NCBI GenBank assembly: GCA_016711285.1
Contig: JADJTG010000014.1
Location: forward strand, 248,001-312,000
From: Sphingobacteriales bacterium
GTDB lineage: Bacteria; Bacteroidota; Bacteroidia; Chitinophagales; UBA2359
Reading direction: 5' to 3'
DNA: 64,000 nucleotides
Shown here: piece after piece, positions 35,862 through 45,086 of the stretch
Layout: each line of letters begins with the position of its first letter
Numbering within the stretch: position 1 is the stretch's first letter
Notes under the pieces: generated by a model
Told to the model about the DNA's origin: nothing
The model's database searches: none
Seen by the model: only the letters and a program-made list of their open reading frames with translations
Position numbers and translations under genes: made by a program

Positions 35862-36824
35862 TTAATATTTTTTTCTTTTATGCTGTTGCCAGAATAAAAT
35901 ATTGCGTTGCAGCCCCTCAAATTTGGTACGGCGTACCGCCGATTTTTTAAATAAGCGACCAAAAACCTCGGCTGTAAGCTCTACCCAGTCGCTGTACCCC
36001 ATCTGTTGTAATTCGGAATTAGGGGCAAAAGCAGCTTCTTTGTGTGGGCGGGCGAAGCGATTCCAGGGGCATACTTCCTGACACACATCGCAGCCAAAAA
36101 CCCAATTGTCGGTTTTGCCGCCAAACTCCGCCGGAATAGCATCTTTTAATTCTATGGTCAGATACGAAATGCAGCGGCTGCCGTCCACCCAATAAGGTGT
36201 AATAGCTTGTGTGGGGCAGGCATCAATGCAACGTGTGCAAGTACCGCAATAATCTTTAATTGCTCCATCGGCTTGCAAGGGCAAATCACAGATAAGTTCC
36301 GCCAAAAAATAATAAGATCCCCTGTTTTTATGGATAAGCAAAGCGTTTTTTCCTATCCAGCCTAATCCGCTTTTGCGTGCCCAGGCGTGTTCCAATACAG
36401 GGGCAGAATCTACAAAAGCCCTGCCGTTTATTTCGCCGATATGTATTCGGATAAAATCCAGTAATGCTTTTAGTTTTAGTTTGACGACATCGTGATAATC
36501 TTCGCCGTAGGCATAGCGTGCAATTTGCGGCGATTCATTTTGAGTATGAGGATATAAAACCTGTTCGGGATAATAATTATACGACAGCGAAATTACCGAG
36601 CGCGCTCCCTCCACCAATAAGCGCGGGTCTAAACGCTTATCAAAATATCGCTCCATATAATTCATTGTTCCGTGCATACCCTGTTGCAGCCAACGCTCCA
36701 AGCGTGGGGCTTCTTCTTCTAAAAAGCCGGCTTCCGAAATTCCTGCAAATTCAAACCCCAACCGATAGGCTTCAGTTTTGATAAGTTGGCTGCGTTGTTG
36801 GAGTATAAAATCGCTGTGTTGCAC
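35862..36824 (-). CDS. queG: Epoxyqueuosine reductase
   Basis: Last step of queuosine synthesis in tRNA: a cobalamin- and Fe-S-dependent reduction of epoxyqueuosine. About 320 residues. Two [4Fe-4S] motifs are visible, CGTCTRCIDACPTQAI and CDVCQEVCPWN. Upstream are the family segments YGEDYHDVVK, VDSAPVLEHAWARKSGLGWIGKNALLI and LAELICDLPL. No ATG precedes the conserved N-terminus; a GTG at 36824 or TTG at 36851 are the options. GTG gives the more usual length before QLIKTEAYRLGF. It is a single gene, next to the tRNA on the same strand. Confidence 0.93.
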   Translation of the reverse strand: MQHSDFILQQRSQLIKTEAYRLGFEFAGISEAGFLEEEAPRLERWLQQGMHGTMNYMERYFDKRLDPRLLVEGARSVISLSYNYYPEQVLYPHTQNESPQIARYAYGEDYHDVVKLKLKALLDFIRIHIGEINGRAFVDSAPVLEHAWARKSGLGWIGKNALLIHKNRGSYYFLAELICDLPLQADGAIKDYCGTCTRCIDACPTQAITPYWVDGSRCISYLTIELKDAIPAEFGGKTDNWVFGCDVCQEVCPWNRFARPHKEAAFAPNSELQQMGYSDWVELTAEVFGRLFKKSAVRRTKFEGLQRNILFWQQHKRKKY

Positions 36825-37143
36825 AAATAAATAGATTTTTAATACAATCAAATATAAATCAAGATAGATAAATATTATTTATTTATTAATTTCATTAATT
36901 TTGAACGTAATTTAAAAATGAACAAAATGCAAAAAAATTCTAACTATCAAAAAATTGCGCTTGTTAATTTTAAAAAATAATAAGCAGTGGGGTAGCTGAA
37001 ATAAATTTATTATTATTTTACTATATGTATTTATTATGTGTGTTATTTATATTTATATAAGCATATTTTTTGCGATTTAATCAAAAACATAACCTTCTTA
37101 ATTTAAATGAAAATAAATAAATTTGTACCCTTACACATTAATT
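36825..37143. promoter_or_regulatory. AT-rich divergent intergenic region
   Basis: The roughly 320 bp between queG (leftward) and the disrupted membrane glycosyltransferase-like gene (rightward) are almost entirely A and T. No ORF, hairpin with T-run or RNA gene is visible. Confidence 0.35.
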
Positions 37144-38850
37144 ATGAAAAAATATAGTCTATTTAGTTTAACTGTTTGTTATATCGTGATGTTCTATATA
37201 GCTTTTTTCTTTTATCCCAAATGGAAACAAAGCCGTACAGAAGCCACGTTGTCTTGGGACGTATCAGGTTATTATATGTATTTGCCCGCTATTTTTATTT
37301 ATAAGGACCTCCGCCATTGTGCTTTTGGTGATGATATTATTCAAAAATACTATCCGTCTCCTGCCTTCGAACAAGCCTATTTGCATAATCTGGTAACCAT
37401 GTAATGAAATACGCATCAGGACAGGCAATAGCGATGCTGCCTTGGTTTTTTGTAGCGCATTATTGGGCAAGTCACTCGCAGCACTATCCGGCAGATGGGT
37501 TTTCGTTTCCATATCAAATTTGTATAGGAGTAGGTATGTTTGTATATGCAATACTGGGCTTATGGGTGCTGCGCAAAGTTTTGTTGCGTTATTTTGACGA
37601 TAGAAGTGTGGCTATTTTATTATTAATATTGGTGATCGGTACGAATTATCTGAATTATTCTTCTATTGACCAAGCAATGACGCATAATACTTTATTTTTG
37701 ATTTATGCTTTATTGTTGTATGTATGCAATATATTTTACCAAAACCCCACTTTTTATTTTGCTTCGCTATTGGGGCTTTTGTGTGGTTTGGCTGCATTGA
37801 TACGACCCACAGAAATTATCAGTGTATTAATACCTTTGCTTTTTGGTATTGTGTATTTCCGACAATTTGGTGAGCGGTTAAAATTTATACAGCAACATTA
37901 TCTCAAGGTTATAGTGTTTTCTGTGTCTGTTATGGTTGTTGTCGGCATACAAATATTGTATTGGAAAACAATAACAGGGGAATATTTGGTATATAGTTAC
38001 CAAAAAGAAGGATTTAGCTGGTTGCACCCGCATATTCAGGATTATTTGCTGAGTTACCGCTGCGGGTGGTGGCGTTTTTGTCCGATGATGATATTACCCT
38101 TTGCAGGTTTATTGCTGTTTTATCGCCGCCGTATTCATACTTATATGATATATATGTTTATATTGCTTGCTTTTTATATCGTAACAGCTTGGGACGTTTG
38201 GGATTATGGAGGTACGGCGGGCAGGGCAATGGTGCAATATTATCCCTTGCTTTTGTTTCCTTTGGGTGCTTTGGTGGAATGGATACGAAAGCAAAAAATT
38301 GGTTTGAAGTGTTCAGGTTTCAGGTAATGGATTTATCAAAAGCCTACTACTGGCGGGTTGGGCAGATGGCAGGCAACGGAGGAGGATAAAAAACTATTGG
38401 ATAATAAATATGTATTTCGGGATAAGCCTCAACACATTGTACGAAAATAATTTTGATAAAGATAGTACTGCCAATGCCGTTTTTTATGCCAATCAACAGC
38501 AACTTAAAGTGAGCGAAACCCTCAAAAGCACTGCCCGCTATTGCATAGAGCCTGCCGAGCATATCAAAAAATGGGTACGCGTGTCGGCAGATTTTAACTG
38601 CCCTTCTAAAGAATGGGATAGCTGGCAGCAGGTGTTATTTCTGATGAAATTTTATCAGGATTCTACAGAAATACAAGCTAACTGGATTAAAACACATCGT
38701 TTTTTAGATGATGGCAGTCAAAAAACACTTTATTTTGATGCAAAAATACCACAAAAAGAATGGAACCGCTTGTGTGTGCAATTAGAGCGGTACGGCGGAA
38801 GTAAAGATTTGTATATGGACAATTTAAAAATTATTACTTTTGACGAGTAA
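37144..38850 (+). pseudogene. Membrane glycosyltransferase-like gene broken by several frameshifts
   Basis: Pieces in different frames line up as one protein. 37144-37398 encodes MKKYSLFSL to LSWDVSGYYMYLPAIFIYKD. From about 37387 the frame beginning SGNHVMKYASGQAIAMLPWF continues to about 38290 with many helices and an RPTEI motif. Next comes FEVFRFQVMDLSKAYYWR in another frame, then WQATEEDKKLLDNKYVFRD (38355-38430), then TLYENNFDKDST to the end at 38850 (a soluble C-terminal beta-domain, DLYMDNLKIITFDE). At least four small indels are needed. The combined length of about 565 residues matches large Bacteroidota membrane proteins of glycan synthesis, but I can only call it glycosyltransferase-like. 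Confidence 0.72.
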
Positions 38851-38883
38851 TTCTTCTTCTTTATTTATACTTTATGCCGTTTT

Positions 38884-40362
38884 ATGGGTATATCCATAAG
38901 AAAAAATTTGATAGTATTAGTGCTGTTGTTGATCAGTTTTATACTGCGTATCTTTGCTATTCATTTAGACCCTTTCTTACATAGCTGGGACGAGCGTTTT
39001 CATGCGTTGGTAGCAAAAAATATGATGGTACATCCTTTTAAGCCAATGCTCAATGCTTTGCCTGCGGTGGGCTATGATTATACAGCGTGGTGTTGTAATC
39101 ATATTTGGTTACACAAACAACCGCTTTTTTTATGGCAAATGGCATTGAGTATGAAAATTTTTGGGGTTTCGGAGTGGGCAATGCGACTACCCAGTGCTTT
39201 GATGGGTACGGTGATGGTGTTTTTTTTGTATCGCATTACTCTTTTGACTACCTACAAACGAAGCACTGCACTCATTGCCGCCGCGCTGTTGGGGTTTTCC
39301 AATTACCATTTAGAGTTGATTTCGGGTTATCACGGAATGGAGCATAATGATGTGGCTTTCGGTTTTTATGTGTTGGCGAGTATTTGGGCATACAGCGAAT
39401 ACCTCCGCCGCAATACTCTCCAATGGGCAATGTTCATCGGTTTTTTTGCAGGGTGTGCTATTTTAAATAAGTGGCTCACGGGATTGTTGGTATTTTCGGG
39501 CTGGGGCATCAAAGTTTTGTTTGATTGGTATCATCACCAAAACAAAAAACAGCTATTGCACTTATTGGCGGCTCTTTTGATTTGCGTGCTTATTTTTCTG
39601 CCTTGGCAGATATATATATATTCGGCATTTCCACAAGAGGCACAGCACGAATTTACTTATAACACTCAACATATTTGGCACGCAGTAGAAGGACACGAAG
39701 GTTCTGTTAAATTTTATTTTGATAACTTTCATCTCTATTTTGGGCAACACTTATGGCTGCTGATTTTTCCGGGTATGTTGCTGCTACTGTATCAACGCTC
39801 CATTTTTAATCGCACTTTATCTAATTCAGTATTATTTTATTTTACGCTTATTTTTTTGTTTTTCTCGTTGTTAGTAAAAACAAAGCTGCCCAGCTATTTT
39901 TTTGTAATAGCTCCTTTGGGTATGCTTTTTATTGCATTAGTGCTCAATGAAATACTGCAATTTTTTATCCATAAAAATATGAAGATATTGGCGGCATATA
40001 CATTTATTATAGCTTTATTTTTTTCATTACGCCCTTTTGATATGTGGAATTATCGCCAAAATAACCCACAAATGCAAGTTCGTCTTCACAATAAAGCCAT
40101 TTATCAAAATTTGAAAAAAGAACTTCCCGCAGATGTAAATATAGTGATGAATGTGCCGGAATATGAACATACTGATGTGATGTTTTATAATGAAGGTTTG
40201 AGTGCGTATCATTGGTGGATTTCGGAGGAAGATATGAACAAATTGGCTGAAAAAGGTATCAAAATTGCTGCTTTTGAAGACCATAGCCCATATATTTTGC
40301 CTGAATATGTAAAAAAATACCCTTATTTGCATATCATAAAGAAGCAACTACAACAAAATTAA
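38884..40362 (+). CDS. Family 39-type membrane glycosyltransferase (ArnT/PMT-like)
   Basis: Polytopic inner-membrane enzyme of 492 residues. The first extracytoplasmic loop carries the acidic pair expected of GT-C enzymes (FLHSWDERFHALVAKNMM, Asp-Glu near residue 36). KQPLFLWQMALSMKIFGVSEWAMRLPSAL and GYHGMEHNDVAFGFYVLASIW are family-like PMT/ArnT segments. About eleven helices are followed by a periplasmic C-terminal domain of about 90 residues. Such enzymes move a sugar from a polyprenyl-phosphate donor to lipid, polysaccharide or protein. Neighbouring glycosyltransferase genes support envelope glycan modification. The acceptor is not predictable. Confidence 0.88.
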   Translation: MGISIRKNLIVLVLLLISFILRIFAIHLDPFLHSWDERFHALVAKNMMVHPFKPMLNALPAVGYDYTAWCCNHIWLHKQPLFLWQMALSMKIFGVSEWAMRLPSALMGTVMVFFLYRITLLTTYKRSTALIAAALLGFSNYHLELISGYHGMEHNDVAFGFYVLASIWAYSEYLRRNTLQWAMFIGFFAGCAILNKWLTGLLVFSGWGIKVLFDWYHHQNKKQLLHLLAALLICVLIFLPWQIYIYSAFPQEAQHEFTYNTQHIWHAVEGHEGSVKFYFDNFHLYFGQHLWLLIFPGMLLLLYQRSIFNRTLSNSVLFYFTLIFLFFSLLVKTKLPSYFFVIAPLGMLFIALVLNEILQFFIHKNMKILAAYTFIIALFFSLRPFDMWNYRQNNPQMQVRLHNKAIYQNLKKELPADVNIVMNVPEYEHTDVMFYNEGLSAYHWWISEEDMNKLAEKGIKIAAFEDHSPYILPEYVKKYPYLHIIKKQLQQN

Positions 40363-40374
40363 TCTATAAAAACT

Positions 40375-41095
40375 ATGTTCAAAACGCTCTCTATTATCAT
40401 TCCTGCCTACAACGAAGCCGCCACAATAACCACTATTTTAGACAAAGTGCGTGAGGTTGTTTTAATTGGTGAGTTGAAAAAGGAACTGATTGTAGTGAAT
40501 GATGCTTCGCAGGATAATACAGAAATGGTAGTAAAAGCATATAGCCGTACTTATCCCGATTTGAATTTAGTATATCTTCAACACGAGCGCAATCAAGGAA
40601 AAGGGGCTGCCTTGCATAGCGGCATTGCCAAGGGCAAGCGGCGAAATCCTCATCATTCAAGATGCTGACTTAGAATACGACCCCCAAGAATATAATATCC
40701 TCCTCAAACCTATTTTGAGCGGCTTCGCTGATGTGGTGTATGGCTCGCGTTTTATGGGTGGCAAACCGCACCGTATTTTGTTTTTTTGGCATACTATCGG
40801 CAATAAGTTTCTTACAGGTTTTTTAAATATGTTCATCAACCTCAACCTTACCGACATGGAAACTTGCTACAAAATGTTCCGCACCGAAATTATCCAGTCT
40901 ATCCGTTTTAAAGAAAAACGCTTCGGTTTTGAACCGGAAGTCACAGCAAAAATGGCGCGTATTCCAAACATTCGTATCTACGAAGTGGGCATTTCGTACT
41001 ATGGACGCACCTACGCCGAAGGCAAAAAAATAGGTTGGAAAGATGGTTTTCGTGCTTTATACTGCATTTTGAAATATGGTATGCTCAAACGCTGA
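40375..41095 (+). pseudogene. Dolichol-phosphate mannosyltransferase-like GT2, frameshifted in a GGG run
   Basis: The frame from the ATG at 40375 reads LSIIIPAYNEAATI, LIVVNDASQDNT and ERNQGKGAALHSGIAKG, then loses sense. From about 40632 the +1 frame reads ASGEILIIQDADLEYDPQEY, YGSRFMGGKPHR, LTDMETCYKMFR, FGFEPEVTAKMAR and VGISYYGRTYAEGKKIGWKDG. Removing one G from 40632-40634 joins them as GIAKASGEILIIQDAD, giving a complete polyprenyl-phosphate glycosyltransferase of about 240 residues. It would make the polyprenyl-phosphate sugar used by the GT39-like enzyme encoded 12 bp upstream, a sensible pair. It is either a real +1 mutation or a base-calling error. Confidence 0.82.
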
Positions 41096-41125
41096 CTTTT
41101 TAGAGGTAAATGTTTTTAAAAAAAT

Positions 41126-42444
41126 CTAAAAATCTATACTCAGCACCTCCGCCACCACAAAAATACTTCCCGCCACTAAAATAAAATCTTCCGGCTTTGC
41201 TGCCTGTTGTGCCGCCGCCAATGCCGCCTGCACCGAAGTGTAGGCTTCGCCCTCCAAGCCCGCTTGCTGTGCCGCCGCCGCCAAGTGTTCTGCCTCCAAA
41301 CCGCGCGGAATGTCGGGTTTGCAAAAATAATAGCGCGCCTGTGCGGGCAACAGCTTCAAAATACCCGCCACATCTTTATCCTTCACACAGCCATACACCC
41401 AGTGCCATTGCTCAAAATCCAATTGCGCCACTTGTTTCAATAATTCCGCCATACCTCCTTCATTGTGTGCACTGTCGGCGATAAGGAGCGGTTTTTTTGC
41501 CAGCATCTGCCACCTGCCTATCAGTTTTGTATTCCGTTTGATGCGCGCCAAACCGTTTTTAACCGCCCGCCACGACAATTTCGGAAAGTGGGGTTTTAAT
41601 AAATGCACCGCCGCCAAAGTAGTGCGGAGGTTTTTTTGTTGGTACGAAGCCGACAAATCGCTGCGGAGGGTGCGGAGGCTCTGTTTTTTTCTTTTTTATC
41701 ATAAAAAAACAACTCCATTGCCGACAAATCGTGTTGTATATTGACGATTTCAATACATTCATCAGCAAAAAGGAGAGGGGCATTTTTTTCGGCGGCAGTG
41801 CGCACAAAAACAACTTCGGTTTCAGCTTGTCGCTCGCCTATCAGCACCGGCACACCCGCCTTGATGATGCCCGCTTTTTCGGCAGCTATTTCGGACAATG
41901 TATTGCCGAGCATATTCTGGTGGTCGTAGCTGATATTGGTAATCACCGACAACAAAGGCGTAATGACGTTGGTAGAGTCGAGTCGCCCGCCCAAACCGGT
42001 TTCTATCACCGCTACCTCTACGGCGTGGCGGCGAAAATGCTCAAAAGCCATTGCTACGGTGAGTTCAAAAAAAGAAGGCGCGATGGCTTCAAACTGAAGG
42101 CGATATTGCTGCACAAAATCCACTACCTCCGCTTCGCTGATATATTCGCCATTGATTTTGATGCGCTCGCGAAAATCTAAATAATGCGGCGAAATATAAA
42201 GCCCCACTTTGTAGCCCGCCGCCTGCAACATGGAAGCAACAGCGTGCGAAACAGAACCTTTGCCATTAGTGCCAGCAACGTGAATGGTCGGAAAATACTG
42301 CTGCGGCTCGCCAAGTATAGTACAAAGAGCGCGGGTATTGGTCAAATCTTTTTTGTATGCCGCTGCTCCAATACGGTGGTACATCGGCAATTGAGCGTAG
42401 AGATAAGCCAAAACATCGGAATAAGAAAGCAAAGCAACTGCCAT
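41126..42444 (-). pseudogene. folC: Folylpolyglutamate/dihydrofolate synthase, frame shifted in an A7 run
   Basis: Adds glutamates to folates. The ATG at 42444 starts a normal FolC: YHRIGAAAYKKDLTNT, the P-loop HVAGTNGKGSVSHAVASML, ISPHYLDFRERI, ETGLGGRLDSTNVI and ISYDHQNMLGNTLSEIAAEKAGII. The frame fails after YDKKEKN. The neighbouring frame continues QSLRTLRSDLSASYQQKNL, ADSAHNEGGMAELL and LVAGSIFVVAEVL to the stop at 41126. The junction is the A7 run of the coding strand (41684-41690), in the context GAA AAA AAC. One extra A, or a -1 slip on A_AAA_AAC, restores about 440 residues. Because FolC is normally essential, a sequencing indel is the simplest explanation. Confidence 0.9.
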
Positions 42445-42572
42445 AATCTTTTATGTTTAAAAAAAACAAATGGTGGTTTTTGAATAAAAAAACAGATAAA
42501 TAATGTTGTATATAGAGTATTGAATATCTTTACCGAATTGTCAAAAGCAAATAAAAACATTTTTTTATTTTA

Positions 42573-43673
42573 ATGAGCAACTTACAACAAATACAGACCG
42601 AAGTAGATGCAAGTTTTTTGTATAAAACACTCGCCGAAGCCGAAAATGACCCGCATGTAGCCAAAGTTTTTAATGAGATGAGTGACATTGAAAACAGTCA
42701 CGCGATAGCTTTTCTGAAAAAGAACAATATAGATATTTCAAAGATGCCGACACCCTCCGGCAGGGCAAAAATATTAAAACAAATCGGTAAAATTTTCGGC
42801 AATGATTATATTTTGGGAGTATTGATGGACACCGAAAAAAGCCTGTCATCTTCTGTTTTGCGTGCGCGTAAAACCTATAACAGCGATATTTCTTTATCCG
42901 ATACGGCGCATGTGAGCATTTTGCAAAACATTTTAGCCAACCACAAAGATATAGCGGGCAGTACGCTGGTACGCTTTGAAAAAAGGCATCGCTCCGTAGG
43001 CGGCAATGCGCTGCGTGCGGCGGTTTTGGGTGGTAATGACGGTTTAGTATCAAATTTTAGTTTGGTGATGGGGATTGCAGGAGCAAGCAGCGGGCAAAAA
43101 GAAGTATTGCTCACCGGATTGGCGGGTTTGCTGGCAGGGGCTTTGTCGATGGCTTTGGGCGAGTGGATTTCGGTAAAGAGTTCGCAGGAACTTTCGGAAA
43201 ACCAAATGCAATTGGAGTTGGAAGAATTAGAAAATAATCCTGAAGGCGAAGAAAGAGAACTGGCATTAATATATATGGCAAAAGGTATAGATGAAATAAG
43301 TGCCCGCCAAATGGCTAAAAATATCATCAACGACAAAGAAAAAGCGCATCAGGTATTGATACAAGAAGAATTAGGAATTAATACAGAGGAGCTGCAAGGC
43401 TCGGCAATGGAAGCCGCTATTACTTCTTTTGTGCTGTTTGCGGTAGGAGCTATCATTCCTGTTATTCCGTTTTTCTTTGCAGGCGGTATGAAAGCCGTAT
43501 TGACCAGTGCTTCCCTGAGTGCTTTGGGCTTATTCGGTATCGGTGCTGCCATCACTTTATTCACCGGAAAAAGCATTTGGTATTCCGGCTTCCGGCAGGT
43601 ATTGTTCGGCTTGGTAGCGGCAGCTATCACTTTCGGTATTGGCAGAATGATAGGCGTTTCCATTGCAGGCTAA
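42573..43673 (+). CDS. Rubrerythrin-VIT fusion iron/manganese transporter (Er-VIT type)
   Basis: Membrane protein of 366 residues in two parts. Residues of about 1-140 form a ferritin/rubrerythrin-like four-helix domain with metal-ligand-like acidic and His positions (YKTLAEAEND, MSDIENSHAIAF, DTEKSLSS). Residues of about 150-366 form a VIT1/CCC1 domain: ALRAAVLGGNDGLVSNFSLVMGIAGA, ALSMALGEWISVKSSQEL, then further helices. VIT proteins export cytosolic Fe2+ or Mn2+ across membranes, and the ferritin-like domain probably captures the metal. The start ATG at 42573 is preceded by an AT-rich promoter region shared with the divergent folC. Confidence 0.9.
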   Translation: MSNLQQIQTEVDASFLYKTLAEAENDPHVAKVFNEMSDIENSHAIAFLKKNNIDISKMPTPSGRAKILKQIGKIFGNDYILGVLMDTEKSLSSSVLRARKTYNSDISLSDTAHVSILQNILANHKDIAGSTLVRFEKRHRSVGGNALRAAVLGGNDGLVSNFSLVMGIAGASSGQKEVLLTGLAGLLAGALSMALGEWISVKSSQELSENQMQLELEELENNPEGEERELALIYMAKGIDEISARQMAKNIINDKEKAHQVLIQEELGINTEELQGSAMEAAITSFVLFAVGAIIPVIPFFFAGGMKAVLTSASLSALGLFGIGAAITLFTGKSIWYSGFRQVLFGLVAAAITFGIGRMIGVSIAG

Positions 43674-43708
43674 TTCTTTTTTATTATACCATATTTATAT
43701 CAAAGAAA

Positions 43709-44449
43709 ATGGTGGAAATACTTCAGGAATATTACCTTTTTATCCTGCTGGCACTTGTATCCGAAATTATCGGTACGGTATCGGGCTTTGGCTCTTCTAT
43801 TTTATTTGTTCCGGTGGCAGCGATGTTCTTTGATTTCAAAACAGTGCTGGGCATTACGGCAGTATTCCACGTTTTTAGTAATTTATCAAAAATTATTTTA
43901 TTTCGGCAGGGCATACACCGCGATATTGTCCTTAAATTGGGCATACCGGCGGTATTGTTTGTGATAGTAGGAGCTTGGCTCACCGCATTTTTGCCCACGC
44001 GCCCCTTAGAACTGATGATGAATGTGATATTGGTATTGCTTTCTGTCTATTTATTATTGAATTTTAATAAAACACTCAAAAAAAGCAATACCAACCTGTA
44101 TATAGGCGGAATGATGTCGGGTTTATTGGCGGGTTTGGTGGGTACGGGCGGAGCTATACGGGGACTTACGCTGGCGGCTTTTCAGTTGCCGAAAGATATA
44201 TTTATTGCCACCTCCGCCCTCATTGATTTGGGAGTTGATAGCAGCAGAGCAATCATATATGTGAGCAACGGTTATTTTTTAAAAGAACACTTGGTTTTAA
44301 TTCCTTTTCTTATTGGCATCAGCATAGTAGGGAGTTATATCGGTAAAATTATTTTGCAGCATACCTCCGAAATAGTATTCCGTTATTTGGTACTGATAAT
44401 TATTGTTTTTACATCTATTGTACAACTAATAAAATATATAAAAAATTGA
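43709..44449 (+). CDS. TauE/SafE-family (TSUP) membrane permease
   Basis: Membrane protein of 246 residues starting at the ATG at 43709; an upstream in-frame extension into the VIT gene has no support. It has two similar halves with Gly-rich helices: LALVSEIIGTVSGFGSSILFVPVAAMFFDFKTVLGITAV near the N-terminus and IGGMMSGLLAGLVGTGGAIRGLTLAAF in the middle, the TSUP repeat pattern. Known relatives transport sulfite, sulfonate-derived or other anions. The substrate here is unknown. It follows the Er-VIT gene by 35 bp and precedes a DUF1003 gene by 38 bp, suggesting a three-gene transcript. Confidence 0.88.
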   Translation: MVEILQEYYLFILLALVSEIIGTVSGFGSSILFVPVAAMFFDFKTVLGITAVFHVFSNLSKIILFRQGIHRDIVLKLGIPAVLFVIVGAWLTAFLPTRPLELMMNVILVLLSVYLLLNFNKTLKKSNTNLYIGGMMSGLLAGLVGTGGAIRGLTLAAFQLPKDIFIATSALIDLGVDSSRAIIYVSNGYFLKEHLVLIPFLIGISIVGSYIGKIILQHTSEIVFRYLVLIIIVFTSIVQLIKYIKN

Positions 44450-44487
44450 TTTGCAGTAAATTGTTTTTTTACTAAAAATAATTAATA

Positions 44488-45036
44488 ATGGATAAAGATA
44501 TTAAAAACCTGTTAATAACAGAAAGTGAACAATTAGAGAAATTGAGAAAAATTGTTCATAAAACGATTGATGATGAAAAACTTATTTTGGACAATTTATT
44601 GCACCCTCCCAAAGAAATATTGTCTAAAGGCGACTTGATTTCGGACAAAGTAGCAAAATTTGGGGGTAGTTGGGGATTTATTATCAGTTTTTTTATGGTA
44701 TTGCTGCTTTGGATATTGTACAATACCATTTCACCCTTGCAAAGCATCTTTGACCCTTATCCTTTTATTTTAATGAATTTGATACTTTCGTGTATTGCGG
44801 CAGTGCAAGCACCTATTATTATGATGAGCCAAAACCGACAAGAGGAAAAAGACAGAAAACAAAGCGAAAACGATTACCTTATTAATTTAAAAGCAGAATT
44901 AGAAATCAGAGCTTTGCATCAAAAAATAGATTTATTGTTGCAGGAACAAATCAAAGTGCTGTTTGAAAGTCAGGCGCAGCAATTAGAACTGCTAAAAGAA
45001 ATAGAAGAACAGTTGTTGTTAATAAAAAAGCCCTGA
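44488..45036 (+). CDS. DUF1003 membrane protein
   Basis: Protein of 182 residues with two transmembrane helices in the centre (WGFIISFFMVLLLWILYNTI and FILMNLILSCIAAVQAPIIMMSQNRQ). This is the DUF1003 signature, including the conserved AAVQAPIIMMSQNRQEEKDR turn. N- and C-terminal parts are charged helices; the last 55 residues look like a coiled coil (LEIRALHQKIDLLLQEQ). The function of DUF1003 is not known. It is the last gene of the VIT-TSUP-DUF1003 group, and its stop lies inside the left arm of the terminator. Confidence 0.88.
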   Translation: MDKDIKNLLITESEQLEKLRKIVHKTIDDEKLILDNLLHPPKEILSKGDLISDKVAKFGGSWGFIISFFMVLLLWILYNTISPLQSIFDPYPFILMNLILSCIAAVQAPIIMMSQNRQEEKDRKQSENDYLINLKAELEIRALHQKIDLLLQEQIKVLFESQAQQLELLKEIEEQLLLIKKP

Positions 45037-45061
45037 TATTTTTAATATTCAGGGCTTTTTT
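45024..45061. terminator. Bidirectional terminator between DUF1003 gene and typA
   Basis: The arm AAAAAAGCCCTGA (45024-45036) pairs with 45049-45061 around a 12-nt loop, with A6 on one side and T6 on the other. It serves the two convergent genes. Confidence 0.88.
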
Positions 45062-45086
45062 ATTAATTTTTCCAACTAAAAAGCTA

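Noticed and set aside
41684..41690. Claim that folC uses programmed -1 frameshifting
   Set aside because: The slippery heptamer is perfect, but no obvious stimulatory structure is visible and nearby genes have similar single-base lesions, so a sequencing error is the simpler reading; kept only as something to check.
41731..42180. Plus-strand ORF of about 150 codons opposite folC
   Set aside because: Shadow of the FolC coding sequence, whose P-loop and other motifs are on the minus strand.
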